DNA of 64,000 nt from Halomonas sp. QHL1. GTDB lineage: Bacteria > Pseudomonadota > Gammaproteobacteria > Pseudomonadales > Halomonadaceae. Within the stretch, counting starts at the first letter, position 1; every line of letters begins with the position of its first letter. The stretch spans positions 2,317,705-2,381,704 of the forward strand of contig NZ_MINL01000001.1 of assembly GCF_001882345.1 (NCBI RefSeq). Direction: 5' to 3'. The notes beneath the pieces are model-generated. The model was not told the origin of the DNA. It saw nothing but the letters and a program-made list of their open reading frames with translations, and did not search any database. Shown here in pieces: positions 29,261 through 41,681 of the stretch. Position numbers and translations under genes: made by a program.

Positions 29261-30739
29261 AATGGGCTTAGGGCGCTTTTTAGCCAGCTCTTCAGCGATG
29301 GCGGTAAAGAAGGCATCCCTGGATGCCTGATGAGGTTTCGTCACCAGACTAGCGCCGATAAACAGCAAACTTGCTACCACAATGCCCCATACGCCAGCAG
29401 GTAAACCCAGCAACGAGTTGCCGGTGGCGTACATCAGCAGCACAAAAGCACTGGTGCCCACCACACTGCTCAGCGCACCGGTAGCGGTGCCATGTTTCCA
29501 GTAAAAAGCGCCAATAATGGCGGGCACCATAGCCACCAACCCGGAAGATGCCGCCACCGAAAGCACCGCGATCAGATCCAACTGCAGCTCGGCAAACCCC
29601 AGTGCCATCAGTGCAATCACCGGCACAACACATTTACCCATCAGCAGTTGGTGCTTTTCACTGGCATTCGTTTTTAAATTGGCATAAACGTCCCGAGACA
29701 GCATGGAAGCCAACGTCAGCATAATGGAATCAATGGTGGAAATTGCCGCCGCCATAATGCCGATCATCACGATAACACCCAGCACTGGCGGTACATGCGT
29801 TGAGGCCAGCAGCGTGGGAGTGGCCAAATCCGCGCTTTCAAGACTTGGAAAGGCGACCAGGGCAGAGAAGCCCCACAGCACGGAGACCAGGGTGTAAATA
29901 AAGCCAAACACTAAAAAACCAATCAGCATGTGGCGCATTGAGCGAAGCGAAGAGGGCATAAACAGGCGCTGGCTGACTTGCGGATTAGACAGGCTAAAGA
30001 AGAACCATGGAATGGTGAGCCCCAGGAAAGTGACAAAGCTGAACAGCCCCGAACCAGGCACCGTGAGCGACTGGGGGTGCTCTGTTGCCAGCGTATCGAA
30101 CAGCGCGCCGAAACCACCCAAACCCTGAATGACCAAGAGAGCCACCAGGGTTGAGGCGACAATCATCATGATGGCCTGAAGCGAATCGGTCCACATGACC
30201 GAACGAATTCCCGCAATATAGGAGAAAAAGATAGCGATCACCGTGGCCATCACCACCCCGGCGGTAAAGGGAATCGCTCCCTCTGTAATCCCTTGTAGCA
30301 GGTAACCCACTCCAGCGAGCTGAACGGCCGAGTAGGGAATCAGGAAGATGCAGCTGGAAATTGAGACAGCCATGGCAACATGCTTGCTGTTGTAGCGATG
30401 GCCCAACATTTCACTTGGGGTCACAAAGCCAAACTTCTTGCCCACTGCCCAAAACTTGGGTCCAAAGATAGCCACTAGCGAAACACCGGCAAAATAGATA
30501 ATTTCAAAGCCTAGCGCGCCAACGCCTCCCGCGTAGGTAAGGCCTGCCAAACCCACCATCATAAAAGCACTGTAGGTAGTGGCACTGTAACTCAGCGCAG
30601 AGACAAAGCCGTTCATTTGTCGGTTACCCAAAAAGTAACCCGACATGCTTTCAGCAGGGCCTTGGCGCGACAGAATGGCAATGCCTATAGCAACCAATAA
30701 GTAGATAGCAATGGACCACCAAATTAGTGATTCAGTCAT
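29255..30739 (-). CDS. Sodium:solute symporter (SSS family)
   Basis: A 494-residue SSS transporter with about 13 helices. Typical stretches are GYFLGNRQMNGFVSALSYSA at the first helices, the GIRSVMWTDSLQAIMMIVA block and SNPQVSQRLFMPSSLRSMRH. It couples sodium entry to uptake of an organic solute; the family includes PutP, PanF and acetate carriers, and the substrate is not told by sequence. It overlaps the upstream 62-residue gene by eight bases. Placement next to pxpABC makes an organic acid or amino acid plausible. Confidence 0.9.
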   Translation of the reverse strand: MTESLIWWSIAIYLLVAIGIAILSRQGPAESMSGYFLGNRQMNGFVSALSYSATTYSAFMMVGLAGLTYAGGVGALGFEIIYFAGVSLVAIFGPKFWAVGKKFGFVTPSEMLGHRYNSKHVAMAVSISSCIFLIPYSAVQLAGVGYLLQGITEGAIPFTAGVVMATVIAIFFSYIAGIRSVMWTDSLQAIMMIVASTLVALLVIQGLGGFGALFDTLATEHPQSLTVPGSGLFSFVTFLGLTIPWFFFSLSNPQVSQRLFMPSSLRSMRHMLIGFLVFGFIYTLVSVLWGFSALVAFPSLESADLATPTLLASTHVPPVLGVIVMIGIMAAAISTIDSIMLTLASMLSRDVYANLKTNASEKHQLLMGKCVVPVIALMALGFAELQLDLIAVLSVAASSGLVAMVPAIIGAFYWKHGTATGALSSVVGTSAFVLLMYATGNSLLGLPAGVWGIVVASLLFIGASLVTKPHQASRDAFFTAIAEELAKKRPKPIS

Positions 30740-30920
30740 CGCTGTGTTCCTTGAAATCTTTGGTGATAAACACGTTCAGAGCAATGATGACTAACCCGGC
30801 ACATGCCCAAAACAGAAAGCTGCCGTACCATTGCGATACATGGCCCAACAAGGTGTAAGGCACTACATAGCAAAGCAAGACGACTGCCCATACTAGCCAT
30901 ATCCATTTACTGCGTTTCAT
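30732..30920 (-). CDS. Small two-helix membrane partner of the symporter
   Basis: A 62-residue protein with two membrane helices (LVWAVVLLCYVVPYTLLG and LFWACAGLVIIALNVFIT) and a charged C terminus. Small proteins of this size and layout commonly precede SSS transporters (DUF3311/DUF997-like), but the exact family is not certain. Translational overlap with the symporter argues for a joint unit. Confidence 0.75.
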   Translation of the reverse strand: MKRSKWIWLVWAVVLLCYVVPYTLLGHVSQWYGSFLFWACAGLVIIALNVFITKDFKEHSDD

Positions 30921-31004
30921 AAAGCGTCTCGTGTTGTTACGGCAAAATAACCAGGGAGCCTCTGATTAACGTTCATTCCTGCGTTGAGCATATAAACACG
31001 CAAT

Positions 31005-31033
31005 AAAAAAACCCGCATCCTGGGATGCGGGTT
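31005..31033 (-). terminator. Rho-independent terminator after katG
   Basis: On the minus strand a GC-rich stem (AACCCGCATCC and its complement) is followed by seven T. It lies about 30 bases after the katG stop. Confidence 0.9.
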
Positions 31034-31060
31034 ATTTGTTAGCACTAACGTGTTTAGTGC

Positions 31061-33226
<2,166 letters not shown>

Positions 33227-33449
33227 TTATTGCTTTTGTCTTGGTTGCATTTATCTTAGCAGCTACCAAGTCAACTGACGGTCAGCGCCCTTAACATGGT
33301 GCTATTGCTCTGCCTGCTATGCAGGAAAAGGACGCTTCACTCACTTGGTACTGTTTTAAAGCAGATCCGTCATAGGCACAATTTGCTTTTTGTGACCGCT
33401 CTAATAGTTTTTACCCATCACCCCTGTTAATACCCACTGCTTATCGCTG

Positions 33450-34454
33450 CTAACGGGTGAACTCCTCTGTGTCGATATCCGCCTGCTGCGTCTCACTGTA
33501 GCGCGCCCCCGCGACCTGCTCTGGCGTCATCATGGCATCTAACTGCTGCATTGTGGTGACATCAAGGCGCAGCGTTTCCGTGGCTAAATTTTCGCGCATG
33601 TGGTCAACGGAGCGAGTGCCGGGAATAGGGATAATATCGTCGCCTTTGGCCTTCAGCCATGCCAGTGCCAGCTGCCCCGGCGTCACGCTTAAGGCCCGCG
33701 CCAGCGTCGCAAGGCGTTCAAATAGTTTTATATTATGCGGGTAGTTTTCGGCGCTGAAGCGCGGCATGTTACGGCGCATATCGCCCTCTTCAAGACGCGC
33801 GGGATCTTGAATGGCACCGGTTAAGAAGCCTCGCCCCAGAGGGCTAAACGCGACCATGGCCGCGCCCACCTCTCGGCACGCATCAATCAGGGCGATTTCA
33901 GGGTTGCGCGTCCACAGCGAGTATTCCGACTGCACCGCTGCGATAGGATATTCAGTTGCCGCACGCCGCAACGTTAGCGCAGATATTTCCGACAACCCCA
34001 CGCCACCAATTTTGCCCTCTTCCATCAAACGCCCTAGCGCGCCGACGCTCTCTTCGATGGGGACTTGGCGATCCAAGCGGTGCAGGTAGTAGAGATCCAA
34101 ATGGTCGGTACGCAGGCGAGCAAGACTCTCTTCACACTGCTTGCGCAGGGTTGCCGGACGGCCATCAATCACCCGCTTGCCTGACTCTGGGTCCATCGCC
34201 ATACCACATTTGCTGGCTAGAAAAAGCTGGTGCCGCTTGCCCTCCAGGGCGCGCCCGACCACTTTCTCATTGGCCGTGGCACCGTACAGGGTGGCGGTAT
34301 CAAAGTGGCGATAGCCCATATCAAAGGCCTCATCCAGCGCCCGTAACGCCGCGCTTTCAGGCACTATGCTGCCGTAACCGTGGGAGAGGTTCATACAACC
34401 CAGACCAATCGAAGGGGCATTAACAGCGTTCAGGCGTTGGAAAAAATTCGACAT
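33450..34454 (-). CDS. Aldo/keto reductase
   Basis: A 334-residue NADPH-dependent aldo/keto reductase. The TIM-barrel tetrad is visible: Asp in FDTATLYG with Tyr, Lys in FLASKCGM, and His in LDLYYLHRLD. The cofactor segment is IPIPGTRSVDHMRENL. It most resembles the YghZ/AKR11-13-type reductases that reduce aldehydes and quinones. GGGAG precedes the start. It lies downstream of the ABC exporter gene, with 27 bases between, and may share its transcript. Confidence 0.92.
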   Translation of the reverse strand: MSNFFQRLNAVNAPSIGLGCMNLSHGYGSIVPESAALRALDEAFDMGYRHFDTATLYGATANEKVVGRALEGKRHQLFLASKCGMAMDPESGKRVIDGRPATLRKQCEESLARLRTDHLDLYYLHRLDRQVPIEESVGALGRLMEEGKIGGVGLSEISALTLRRAATEYPIAAVQSEYSLWTRNPEIALIDACREVGAAMVAFSPLGRGFLTGAIQDPARLEEGDMRRNMPRFSAENYPHNIKLFERLATLARALSVTPGQLALAWLKAKGDDIIPIPGTRSVDHMRENLATETLRLDVTTMQQLDAMMTPEQVAGARYSETQQADIDTEEFTR

Positions 34455-34481
34455 AGAAACTCCCGTCTTTAAAGATCCGTT

Positions 34482-36248
34482 TTATAACGTTTCACCGCCA
34501 AACTGCAACGCGGCTAAATGACGATAAAGTTCGCTGGTGTTGATCAATTCAGCGTGGGTACCCGCTGCAATTAGCTTTCCACCATCAAGCACTAGCAAAC
34601 GGTCAGCGGCGATGACGGTGGCGAGCCGGTGGGCAATCACGATGCTGGTACGCCCGACCATCAACCGATCCAGCGCCTGCTGAACCAGCCGCTCGCTCTC
34701 CGCATCCAGCGCGCTGGTCGCTTCGTCCAATAACAACACTGTGGGATTTTTAAGCAGCGCACGGGCAATAGCGAGCCGCTGGCGCTGGCCACCAGAGAGC
34801 TGCACCCCACCGGGGCCAAGGGGCGTATCAAAGCCCTGGGGGAGCGCTTCTATGAAGTCGAGGGCGCTGGCGTCCTGGGCGGCACGGCGCAGCCTATCTA
34901 TATCAGCCGCGGGGGCTCCGTAGCGCAGGTTCTCGGCCACCGAGCCGCTAAACAGCACTGGCTCCTGCGACACCAACCCCATGGCACCGCGCAATGCCGT
35001 AAGGTCTAAGGTGCGTACATCACTACCATCAAGGGTGATACGCCCCTGACTAGGATCATAAAAGCGCAGCAGCAGCGCCAAGAGGGTGCTTTTACCCGCC
35101 CCCGAAGGCCCGACGATAGCGACCCGCTCCCCTGGCTGAATATGCAGATCAAACCCTTCAAGCGCTGGGGTTTCCCGGCCGGGGTAGGTGAAAGTGACGT
35201 TATCTAGCACAATTTCACCCTGCGAAGGTATCGGTAGGTGATGGGGATTCGCGGGCGATTGGATAACGGGCTGAGTATCGAGCAGCTCCAATAAGCGCTC
35301 CGCCGCGCCTGCGGCGCGCTGCACATCCCCCGCCACTTCAGCCAGTGTCGCAATAGCCCCCGCTGCCAGCACGGCATAGAAAATAAACGCTGATAGCTCA
35401 CCCGCACTCATGGTGCCGTCTAGCACCGCCTGACCGCCCTGCCAGAGCATTAAGCCCACGGCGGTAAACACCACCAGCATGGCAATACCGGTTAACCAGG
35501 CGCGCTGCTGGGTGCGCTCCACGGCGCTGCCGAACGCCTGCTCCACGCGCTGACCATAGTGGGTTTTATCCACCGCCTCGTGGGTAAATGCCTGGAGCGT
35601 TTTAATACCGCTCAGCGCCTCCTCTGCATAGCGACCTAGCTCCGCGACGCGATCCTGACTGGTGCGCGAAAGCCGCCGCACCCGGCGGCCATACCACACG
35701 ATGGGCAGAAGAGTGGCAGGGATACCTATCAACACCATTGCCGAGAGCCACGGCTGGGTGACCAGCATGAGCACCACGGCGCCTACCAGCATGACTAGGT
35801 TGCGCAGCGCCAGCGAGACCGAAGAGCCAAACAGGCTCTGTAGCACGCTGGTGTCCGCGGTCAGCCGAGAGGCGATCTCCCCCGCAGCACGGCCGTCGCT
35901 GGCGCTCTCGAAAAAACTCGGTTCTAAAGTAAGCAAATGATCAAACACACGCTGGCGCAAGTCCGCAGCTAGGCGCTCGCCAATCCAGGTCACTTGGTAG
36001 TATCGCAGTGCAGAAGCAAGCGCCAGCACCGTCACCACCGCTAGCATTAAGCCCAGCGTTTGGGCCAGCGCCTGCTGATCCGCGGCGAGAAAACCGCGGT
36101 CAATAACTAAGCGCAACCCATTCCCCAGCAACAGCACACTGCCCGACGCCAGCAGCAACGCTAAGCCCGCCAAGGCTAAACGCATGCGGTAGGGGCGCAG
36201 TAGACCCAACAAACGCAGCAATACTCGGGGGTTGGGGCGTTGATTCAT
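34482..36248 (-). CDS. MsbA-like ABC exporter (fused membrane and ATPase domains)
   Basis: A 588-residue half-transporter with six membrane helices in residues ~20-320 and a nucleotide-binding domain in ~345-580. Walker A is GPSGAGKST, the signature is LSGGQRQR and Walker B is VLLLDEATSALD; an H-loop is in IVIAHRLAT. It resembles lipid- and drug-exporting homodimers of the MsbA/LmrA group. The aldo/keto reductase gene follows. The cargo is unknown. Confidence 0.92.
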   Translation of the reverse strand: MNQRPNPRVLLRLLGLLRPYRMRLALAGLALLLASGSVLLLGNGLRLVIDRGFLAADQQALAQTLGLMLAVVTVLALASALRYYQVTWIGERLAADLRQRVFDHLLTLEPSFFESASDGRAAGEIASRLTADTSVLQSLFGSSVSLALRNLVMLVGAVVLMLVTQPWLSAMVLIGIPATLLPIVWYGRRVRRLSRTSQDRVAELGRYAEEALSGIKTLQAFTHEAVDKTHYGQRVEQAFGSAVERTQQRAWLTGIAMLVVFTAVGLMLWQGGQAVLDGTMSAGELSAFIFYAVLAAGAIATLAEVAGDVQRAAGAAERLLELLDTQPVIQSPANPHHLPIPSQGEIVLDNVTFTYPGRETPALEGFDLHIQPGERVAIVGPSGAGKSTLLALLLRFYDPSQGRITLDGSDVRTLDLTALRGAMGLVSQEPVLFSGSVAENLRYGAPAADIDRLRRAAQDASALDFIEALPQGFDTPLGPGGVQLSGGQRQRLAIARALLKNPTVLLLDEATSALDAESERLVQQALDRLMVGRTSIVIAHRLATVIAADRLLVLDGGKLIAAGTHAELINTSELYRHLAALQFGGETL

Positions 36249-36317
36249 AGTAGCGAATGCTCAATAGACAAGGCGGTGTCCGACCATAGCAGGAGTGTTG
36301 GCGGCATGCACAGAAAC

Positions 36318-36344
36318 AAAAAAGCCCGCGATCTCTCGCGGGCT
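36318..36344 (-). terminator. Rho-independent terminator after pntB
   Basis: On the minus strand AGCCCGCGA and TCGCGGGCT form a 9-base-pair stem with a 4-base loop, followed by a T run. It lies about 70 bases past the pntB stop. Confidence 0.88.
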
Positions 36345-36411
36345 CAATACTTAATGGCACTTAATCACTTAGCTTTTAGCTACGTTGCCTAGGCAGCTAC
36401 GTTGCATAGAA

Positions 36412-37854
36412 CTAGTCAAGCAAAGGCAGCAGCGTATTCAAGCTATCCCGGGCATCGCCGTAGAACATGCGCGTGTTGTCTTTGAAGAACAGCGGGTTTT
36501 CGATACCCGAGTAGCCGGTACCCTGGCCGCGCTTACTGACAAACACCTGCTTGGCCTCCCACACCTTCAACACCGGCATACCGGCGATGGGGCTATTGGG
36601 GTCTTCCTCGGCCGCGGGGTTCACGATGTCGTTGGAACCAATCACGATCACCACATCGGTGGTGGCGAAATCGTCGTTGATTTCGTCCATTTCCAGCACG
36701 ATGTCGTAAGGCACCTTGGCCTCGGCCAGCAGTACGTTCATATGCCCTGGCAAGCGACCCGCGACCGGGTGAATACCAAAGCGTACGGTTTTACCCGCTG
36801 CGCGCAGCTTGCGCACCAAGTCGCTCACCGCGCTTTGCGCCTGGGCCACCGCCATGCCGTAGCCCGGCACGATGATCACGCTATCAGCATCGTTCAGAGC
36901 GCTCGCTACGCCACCGGCGTCGATGGCCACCTGCTCGCCTTCAATCTCTGCCGCAGGCCCTTGGCTGCCGCCAAAGCCGCCTAGAATCACATTGACGAAG
37001 TTACGGTTCATCGCCTTACACATGATGTAAGAGAGAATTGCGCCGGACGAGCCCACCAGCGCGCCGGTGACAATCAGCAGATCGTTGGAGAGCGTGAAGC
37101 CGATAGCGGCCGCTGCCCAGCCGGAGTAGCTGTTGAGCATTGAGACCACCACGGGCATATCGGCACCGCCGATGCCCATAATCAGGTGGTAACCGATAAA
37201 GAACGACAGGGCTGCGAGCACAATCAGCGTCCAGAAACCTGCGCCGTTAAGGTACAAAATCGCTAACAGCAGCGACAGCACCGCCGCCCCGGCGTTAAGC
37301 ATATGCCCACCGGGCAGCTGGCGAGGTTTGCCATCCACTTTGCCGGCCAACTTACCAAACGCCACCACCGAACCAGTGAAGGTCACTGCACCGATAAAGA
37401 TAGCGAACACTACCTCTATCTGCAGAAAGGTGAGCTCGTCAGGCGCCTTGGAGGCTACCAGCGCGGCAAAGGCGGAAAACTCCTGCATAACGCCATCGAC
37501 CGTTTGTGCCGCCAGCACACGGCGACGCTCTAAATCGGCACTCCAGGCGACAAACACCGCTGCCAAGCCGACAAAACTGTGCAGCGCTGCCACGAGTTGC
37601 GGCATTTCGGTCATTTCGACCTTTCCCGCCACGTAGACCCCGATGCCAGCACCAATCACCATCATCGGAATTAACCACCAGTAGCCGCCAATACCCGGCC
37701 CTAAGGAGGTAAAAAATACTGCCAGCGCCATACCCACGATGCCGTACCACACGGCCCGCTTGGCTTTTTCCTGGTTACTCAAGCCGCCTAGCGACAGAAT
37801 AAACAGTACGCTTGCCGCGATCGCCGCGGCAGATACGAATCCTTGACCTAACAT
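36412..37854 (-). CDS. pntB: NAD(P) transhydrogenase subunit beta
   Basis: A 480-residue subunit with about nine helices and a C-terminal NADP-binding domain III (from ~300). Known features are [20 protein letters not shown] (NADP-binding GYG), the [18 protein letters not shown] block and [20 protein letters not shown]. With PntA it uses the proton gradient to reduce NADP with NADH. It follows pntA after 16 bases and is followed by a terminator. Confidence 0.96.
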   Translation of the reverse strand: MLGQGFVSAAAIAASVLFILSLGGLSNQEKAKRAVWYGIVGMALAVFFTSLGPGIGGYWWLIPMMVIGAGIGVYVAGKVEMTEMPQLVAALHSFVGLAAVFVAWSADLERRRVLAAQTVDGVMQEFSAFAALVASKAPDELTFLQIEVVFAIFIGAVTFTGSVVAFGKLAGKVDGKPRQLPGGHMLNAGAAVLSLLLAILYLNGAGFWTLIVLAALSFFIGYHLIMGIGGADMPVVVSMLNSYSGWAAAAIGFTLSNDLLIVTGALVGSSGAILSYIMCKAMNRNFVNVILGGFGGSQGPAAEIEGEQVAIDAGGVASALNDADSVIIVPGYGMAVAQAQSAVSDLVRKLRAAGKTVRFGIHPVAGRLPGHMNVLLAEAKVPYDIVLEMDEINDDFATTDVVIVIGSNDIVNPAAEEDPNSPIAGMPVLKVWEAKQVFVSKRGQGTGYSGIENPLFFKDNTRMFYGDARDSLNTLLPLLD

Positions 37855-37870
37855 ATCGTCTCTCCGCCGC

Positions 37871-39442
37871 TTAGGATTTTTGGAACATGGCCAGCATCCG
37901 GCGTGTCACCAGGAAGCCACCCACGATATTGATTGATGCGATAAGCACCGAGATCGCCGCCAGTACGCCTACCACGGCGCTGCCGGAGCCAATCTGCAAA
38001 ATCGCCCCCAAAATAATGATGCCCGAGATCGCGTTGGTCACCGCCATAAGCGGTGTATGCAGCGAGTGGCTTACGTTCCAGATCACCTGGAAGCCGATAA
38101 AGCAGGCCAACACGAAGACAATAAAGTGCTGCATAAACGACACCGGTGCCACTTGCCCCAACAGCAGCATCAACGCGCCACCGACGGCCAATAACCCCAC
38201 TTGGCGTTTGGTTTGCGCTTTGAAGGTGGCCAGCTCAGTGGCTTTCTTCTCCTCTGGCGTGGGCGCCTTCTCTTTCTTCTTCGGCTTAGCGGCAGCAATC
38301 GCTTTGACTTTGGGCGGCGGTGGCGGGAAGGTTATTTCGCCTGCGTGAGTCACCGTGGCGCCACGAATCACGTCGTCTTCCATATTGTGATTGATCACGC
38401 CCTCTTTCTCGGGGGTGAGATCGGTCAGCATATGGCGAATATTGGTGGCGTAAAGCAGCGACGCCTGGGTGGCCATGCGCGAAGGGAAGTCGGTGTAGCC
38501 GATGACCACTACGCCGTTATCCGATACTACTCGCTCGTCAGGCTTGGTCAGGTCGCAGTTGCCGCCCTTCTCGGCGGCTAAGTCGATAACCACCGAACCC
38601 GGCTTCATGGTCGCGACCATATCTTCCAGCCACAGCTTGGGCGCAGGCTTGCCAGGAATCAGCGCAGTGGTAATCACGATATCCACATCGGCTGCCTGCT
38701 CGCGGAAGCACTCCAGCTGTTTCTCGCGGAACTCCGGGCTTGAGGGCGAGGCATAGCCACCGCTTTCGGAACCGTCCTGGCTATCTTCAAAATCGAGGAA
38801 CAGGAACTCAGCGCCCATGGACTCGATCTGTTCAGAGACCTCGGGCCGTACGTCAAAGGCGCGTACCACGGCGCCCAGGCTGGTGGCGGTACCGATCGCG
38901 GCTAATCCTGCCACGCCAGCGCCAATCACCAGTACCTTGGCAGGGGGCACTTTACCTGCTGCCGTTACCTGGCCGGTAAAGAAGCGGCCAAAATTGTTGC
39001 CCGCCTCAATCACCGCACGATAGCCGGCAATATTGGCCATGGAGGAGAGCGCGTCCATCTTCTGTGCCCGGGAAATACGCGGCACCATATCCATGGCAAT
39101 AACGGTAGCGCCCTGGGCCTTACACTTCTCCAGCAGCGCTTCGTTTTGCGCAGGCCAGAAGAAAGCGATCAATGTTTGCCCTTTGCGCAGCCGCTCGGCC
39201 TCTTCATCCGAGGGCTCGCGGACTTTAATGACAACATCAGCGTCGTTCCAGAGCGCGTCGGCTCCTTCCACCACGGTAACGCCCGCATCACGATAAGTGT
39301 CGTCATTAAAGCCCGCCGCAAGGCCAGCGCCGCTTTCTACTAAGCACTCGTGGCCTAACTTCTGAATTTGCTTGGCGCTCTCGGGGGTTAGCGCGACACG
39401 CGCTTCCCCCCGGGCACTCTCTTTCGGGGCACCTATTTTCAC
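37871..39442 (-). CDS. pntA: NAD(P) transhydrogenase subunit alpha
   Basis: A 523-residue full-length alpha subunit combining an NAD-binding domain I (~1-380) and a C-terminal four-helix segment (~420-520). Family blocks are [20 protein letters not shown] at the start, [20 protein letters not shown] and [12 protein letters not shown] charged lysine/proline linker ([20 protein letters not shown]) connects the parts. The start is GTG with AAGGGAG ahead. In some bacteria these parts are separate genes; here they are fused, as in E. coli. Confidence 0.96.
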   Translation of the reverse strand: MKIGAPKESARGEARVALTPESAKQIQKLGHECLVESGAGLAAGFNDDTYRDAGVTVVEGADALWNDADVVIKVREPSDEEAERLRKGQTLIAFFWPAQNEALLEKCKAQGATVIAMDMVPRISRAQKMDALSSMANIAGYRAVIEAGNNFGRFFTGQVTAAGKVPPAKVLVIGAGVAGLAAIGTATSLGAVVRAFDVRPEVSEQIESMGAEFLFLDFEDSQDGSESGGYASPSSPEFREKQLECFREQAADVDIVITTALIPGKPAPKLWLEDMVATMKPGSVVIDLAAEKGGNCDLTKPDERVVSDNGVVVIGYTDFPSRMATQASLLYATNIRHMLTDLTPEKEGVINHNMEDDVIRGATVTHAGEITFPPPPPKVKAIAAAKPKKKEKAPTPEEKKATELATFKAQTKRQVGLLAVGGALMLLLGQVAPVSFMQHFIVFVLACFIGFQVIWNVSHSLHTPLMAVTNAISGIIILGAILQIGSGSAVVGVLAAISVLIASINIVGGFLVTRRMLAMFQKS

Positions 39443-39630
39443 TCGCGTTCTCCCTTAATTAATCAGTCTGCCTCGCCGGTGCCAAATTGTGGACACGGCA
39501 CATTTTACGACGCCACTCATAACGCCTTTTAGCAGTCTAGGATCTAACGGGGTGGCTGCCAGATACTATTCAACCTTTGATACAACAGAGTTGTTTTATT
39601 ACAACATAGGTAGTGTGCATGATGGCTAAC

Positions 39631-40554
39631 CTAACGTCTAAACTCGTTAGCAAACTCAGTAAGCACCTGATAGAGCCACACGTTGGCAGGATCGTTGACA
39701 TACAGCCCATGCTGAATCAACGTCATTTTTAGTGCGGAGAGCTCCTTGGGTGGCTCCACCAAGCGTACAGGTAGCATCGCAACGAATCGCTCAGCCATTT
39801 GGCGTGGGAGCGTCATGATCGCTTCCGTTAGCGACACTACCCGCGCTGCGGCGATGTAGTTGAGATTTTTGGAGATTACCCGGCGGGTTAAGCCATGCTG
39901 CACCAGGCAGCTATCAATATTGCTGGGCCGTAGGCCGCTGATGTCAGCCAGCTCCACATGGATCTCTTGAGCGAACTGCGCAATATCAATCGCATCGCCC
40001 ACGCGGTCATTGTGGGTAGCGGCTAAGCAGACCAACTCTTCATCCATCCACGGGGTCTGAATCACGCCGCTGGGCAGCGTGCTTTGGCTATCCAACCCCA
40101 CCACCATATCGATTTGGCGCTGTTCCAGTCCCTCAGTCAGCACATCCGGGGTAATCAGCTCAATTGAGAAGCTAATGCCCGGTGCATAGGCCAACAGCTG
40201 GCTTAAAAAGAGCGGGTACATGACCTCTTCAAAGTAGTCGGTGGTCGCTAACGTAAAGCGGCGCGTGCTAGTAGCAGGCGAAAACATCGCCGGTGGAGCG
40301 AGCCCCTCTCGTAACTGGGCCAGCGCTTGCTGTACCACGGGCAGTAGCGCCAGCGCACGGGGCGTCGGCTGCATACCGTTTTCGGTGCGCACTAGCAGTG
40401 GATCATCCAGCGATTCCCGCAGCCGTTTTAAGGCGTGGCTCAAAGCAGGTTGACTTAAATGCAGCGTTTCTGCCGCGCGAGTGACATGGCGCTCGCGCAT
40501 CAGCGCCTCAAATACCAGCAGCAAGTTCAGGTCGAAATGGCGTAGCGAGCGCAT
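39631..40554 (-). CDS. LysR-family transcriptional regulator
   Basis: A 307-residue LysR regulator. The HTH lies at about residues 5-65 (LNLLLVFEALMRERHVTRAA, LSQPALSHALKRLRESLDDP). The effector domain follows. It is divergent from the agmatinase-family gene across 141 bases that include an ATCATT/AATGAT inverted repeat, so it probably controls that gene. LysR regulators of guanidinobutyrase genes exist in Pseudomonas; the same role here is inferred. Confidence 0.9.
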   Translation of the reverse strand: MRSLRHFDLNLLLVFEALMRERHVTRAAETLHLSQPALSHALKRLRESLDDPLLVRTENGMQPTPRALALLPVVQQALAQLREGLAPPAMFSPATSTRRFTLATTDYFEEVMYPLFLSQLLAYAPGISFSIELITPDVLTEGLEQRQIDMVVGLDSQSTLPSGVIQTPWMDEELVCLAATHNDRVGDAIDIAQFAQEIHVELADISGLRPSNIDSCLVQHGLTRRVISKNLNYIAAARVVSLTEAIMTLPRQMAERFVAMLPVRLVEPPKELSALKMTLIQHGLYVNDPANVWLYQVLTEFANEFRR

Positions 40555-40563
40555 AGATTCTCT

Positions 40564-40584
40564 ATCATTAATAATACGAATGAT
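40564..40584. promoter_or_regulatory. Inverted repeat, candidate LysR operator
   Basis: ATCATT and AATGAT are separated by nine bases in the AT-rich gap between the LysR gene and the agmatinase-family gene. The spacing fits a LysR half-site pair. Function is inferred. Confidence 0.4.
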
Positions 40585-40695
40585 TAAATTCTAAACATTC
40601 ATTTAATTTATCACCAGTAATTGCTTATTGTCTGCCGCTCATTCGCCCACTAGCGACTATCAGCGATAAGCCAGTACGCAAGGAGAAGCACACCG

Positions 40696-41622
40696 GTGAC
40701 CCACCCACTAACTCAAACCATGCCCAGCCTTTATGGCGATATGATTTCTACCTTTATGGGCGTAGCAAAAGCAACGGATCCCAAGGCAACCGACGCCGAC
40801 GTTGTGGTGAGTGGCGCCCCCTTCGACTTAGCTTGTTCTGGCCGTGCAGGCACCCGCATGGGGCCTAATGCTATTCGTCAAAGTACCGCTAACTTGATCT
40901 GGGAAGGCAAGCGCTGGCCCTGGGACTTCGCCTTGGAAGATCGCCTCAAAGTTTGCGATGCGGGCAACGTTGATTATGCCTATGGCGAGCCCGAAAGCCT
41001 GGTCGATAACCTGGAAACCCACGCCAACCGTTGGTTAAGCGCGGGTAAAAAGATGCTTACCCTGGGCGGCGACCACTACATTAGCCTGCCGCTGCTGCGT
41101 GCTCACGCCCGAGAGCACGGCCCACTGGCACTGATCCATTTTGACGCCCACACCGACACTTATGAGCAAGGCACCCGCTTTGACCACGGCACCATTTTTC
41201 ACCATGCTTTAAAAGAAGGCTTAGTGGTGCCAGAGCATTCGCTGCAAATTGGCATTCGCACCAGCTACGACCGCCACAACCACCCTTACGAGGTGTTGGA
41301 TGCGGACTGGGTCAACGACCACGGTGCAGCTGCTGTATTGGAGCGTATTCGTGCCAAAGTGGGTCATCATCCCGCTTACGTCAGCCTGGACATCGATGGC
41401 CTCGACCCCGCCTACGCCCCAGGCACCGGCACACCGGTCTGCGGCGGCATGTCTACCGATCTGATGCTAAAAATCATTCGCGGCATGGTGGGCATGGAGT
41501 TAGTTGGCATGGACGTGGTGGAAGTAAACCCCGCCTATGACCACGGCGACATTACCTCGCTTGCCGCCGCAACGCTGGGGCTTGAGTTTTTGTATACGCT
41601 GGCAGCGTCCAAAGGCGTTTGA
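40696..41622 (+). CDS. speB: Agmatinase-family ureohydrolase
   Basis: A 308-residue ureohydrolase with all manganese-binding motifs: GGDHYISLP, HFDAHTDTY and SLDIDGLDPAYAPGTGTP, which also carries the GGMS loop soon after. The fold hydrolyses the guanidino group of agmatine, guanidinobutyrate or guanidinopropionate to urea and an amine. Which of these is used here cannot be decided; the divergent LysR gene would fit guanidinobutyrase. The start is GTG with AAGGAG about ten bases in front; ATG 40720 is a less likely alternative. Confidence 0.9.
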   Translation: MTHPLTQTMPSLYGDMISTFMGVAKATDPKATDADVVVSGAPFDLACSGRAGTRMGPNAIRQSTANLIWEGKRWPWDFALEDRLKVCDAGNVDYAYGEPESLVDNLETHANRWLSAGKKMLTLGGDHYISLPLLRAHAREHGPLALIHFDAHTDTYEQGTRFDHGTIFHHALKEGLVVPEHSLQIGIRTSYDRHNHPYEVLDADWVNDHGAAAVLERIRAKVGHHPAYVSLDIDGLDPAYAPGTGTPVCGGMSTDLMLKIIRGMVGMELVGMDVVEVNPAYDHGDITSLAAATLGLEFLYTLAASKGV

Positions 41623-41628
41623 TAGTTA

Positions 41629-41673
41629 GCCCCCGCCGTCTCTTGGCTTTTACGGCATTGAGATGGCGGAGGC
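41629..41673. terminator. Imperfect hairpin between convergent genes
   Basis: Arms of 14 bases (13 paired, one G-T) close a 17-base loop between the agmatinase-family and metY stops. There is no T run on either side, so termination activity is uncertain. Confidence 0.4.
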
Positions 41674-41681
41674 AAAACAGG

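Noticed and set aside
33313..33325. CCTGC-TAT-GCAGG palindrome upstream of katG as an OxyR or Fur site
   Set aside because: Arms are only five bases and the sequence matches neither known site.
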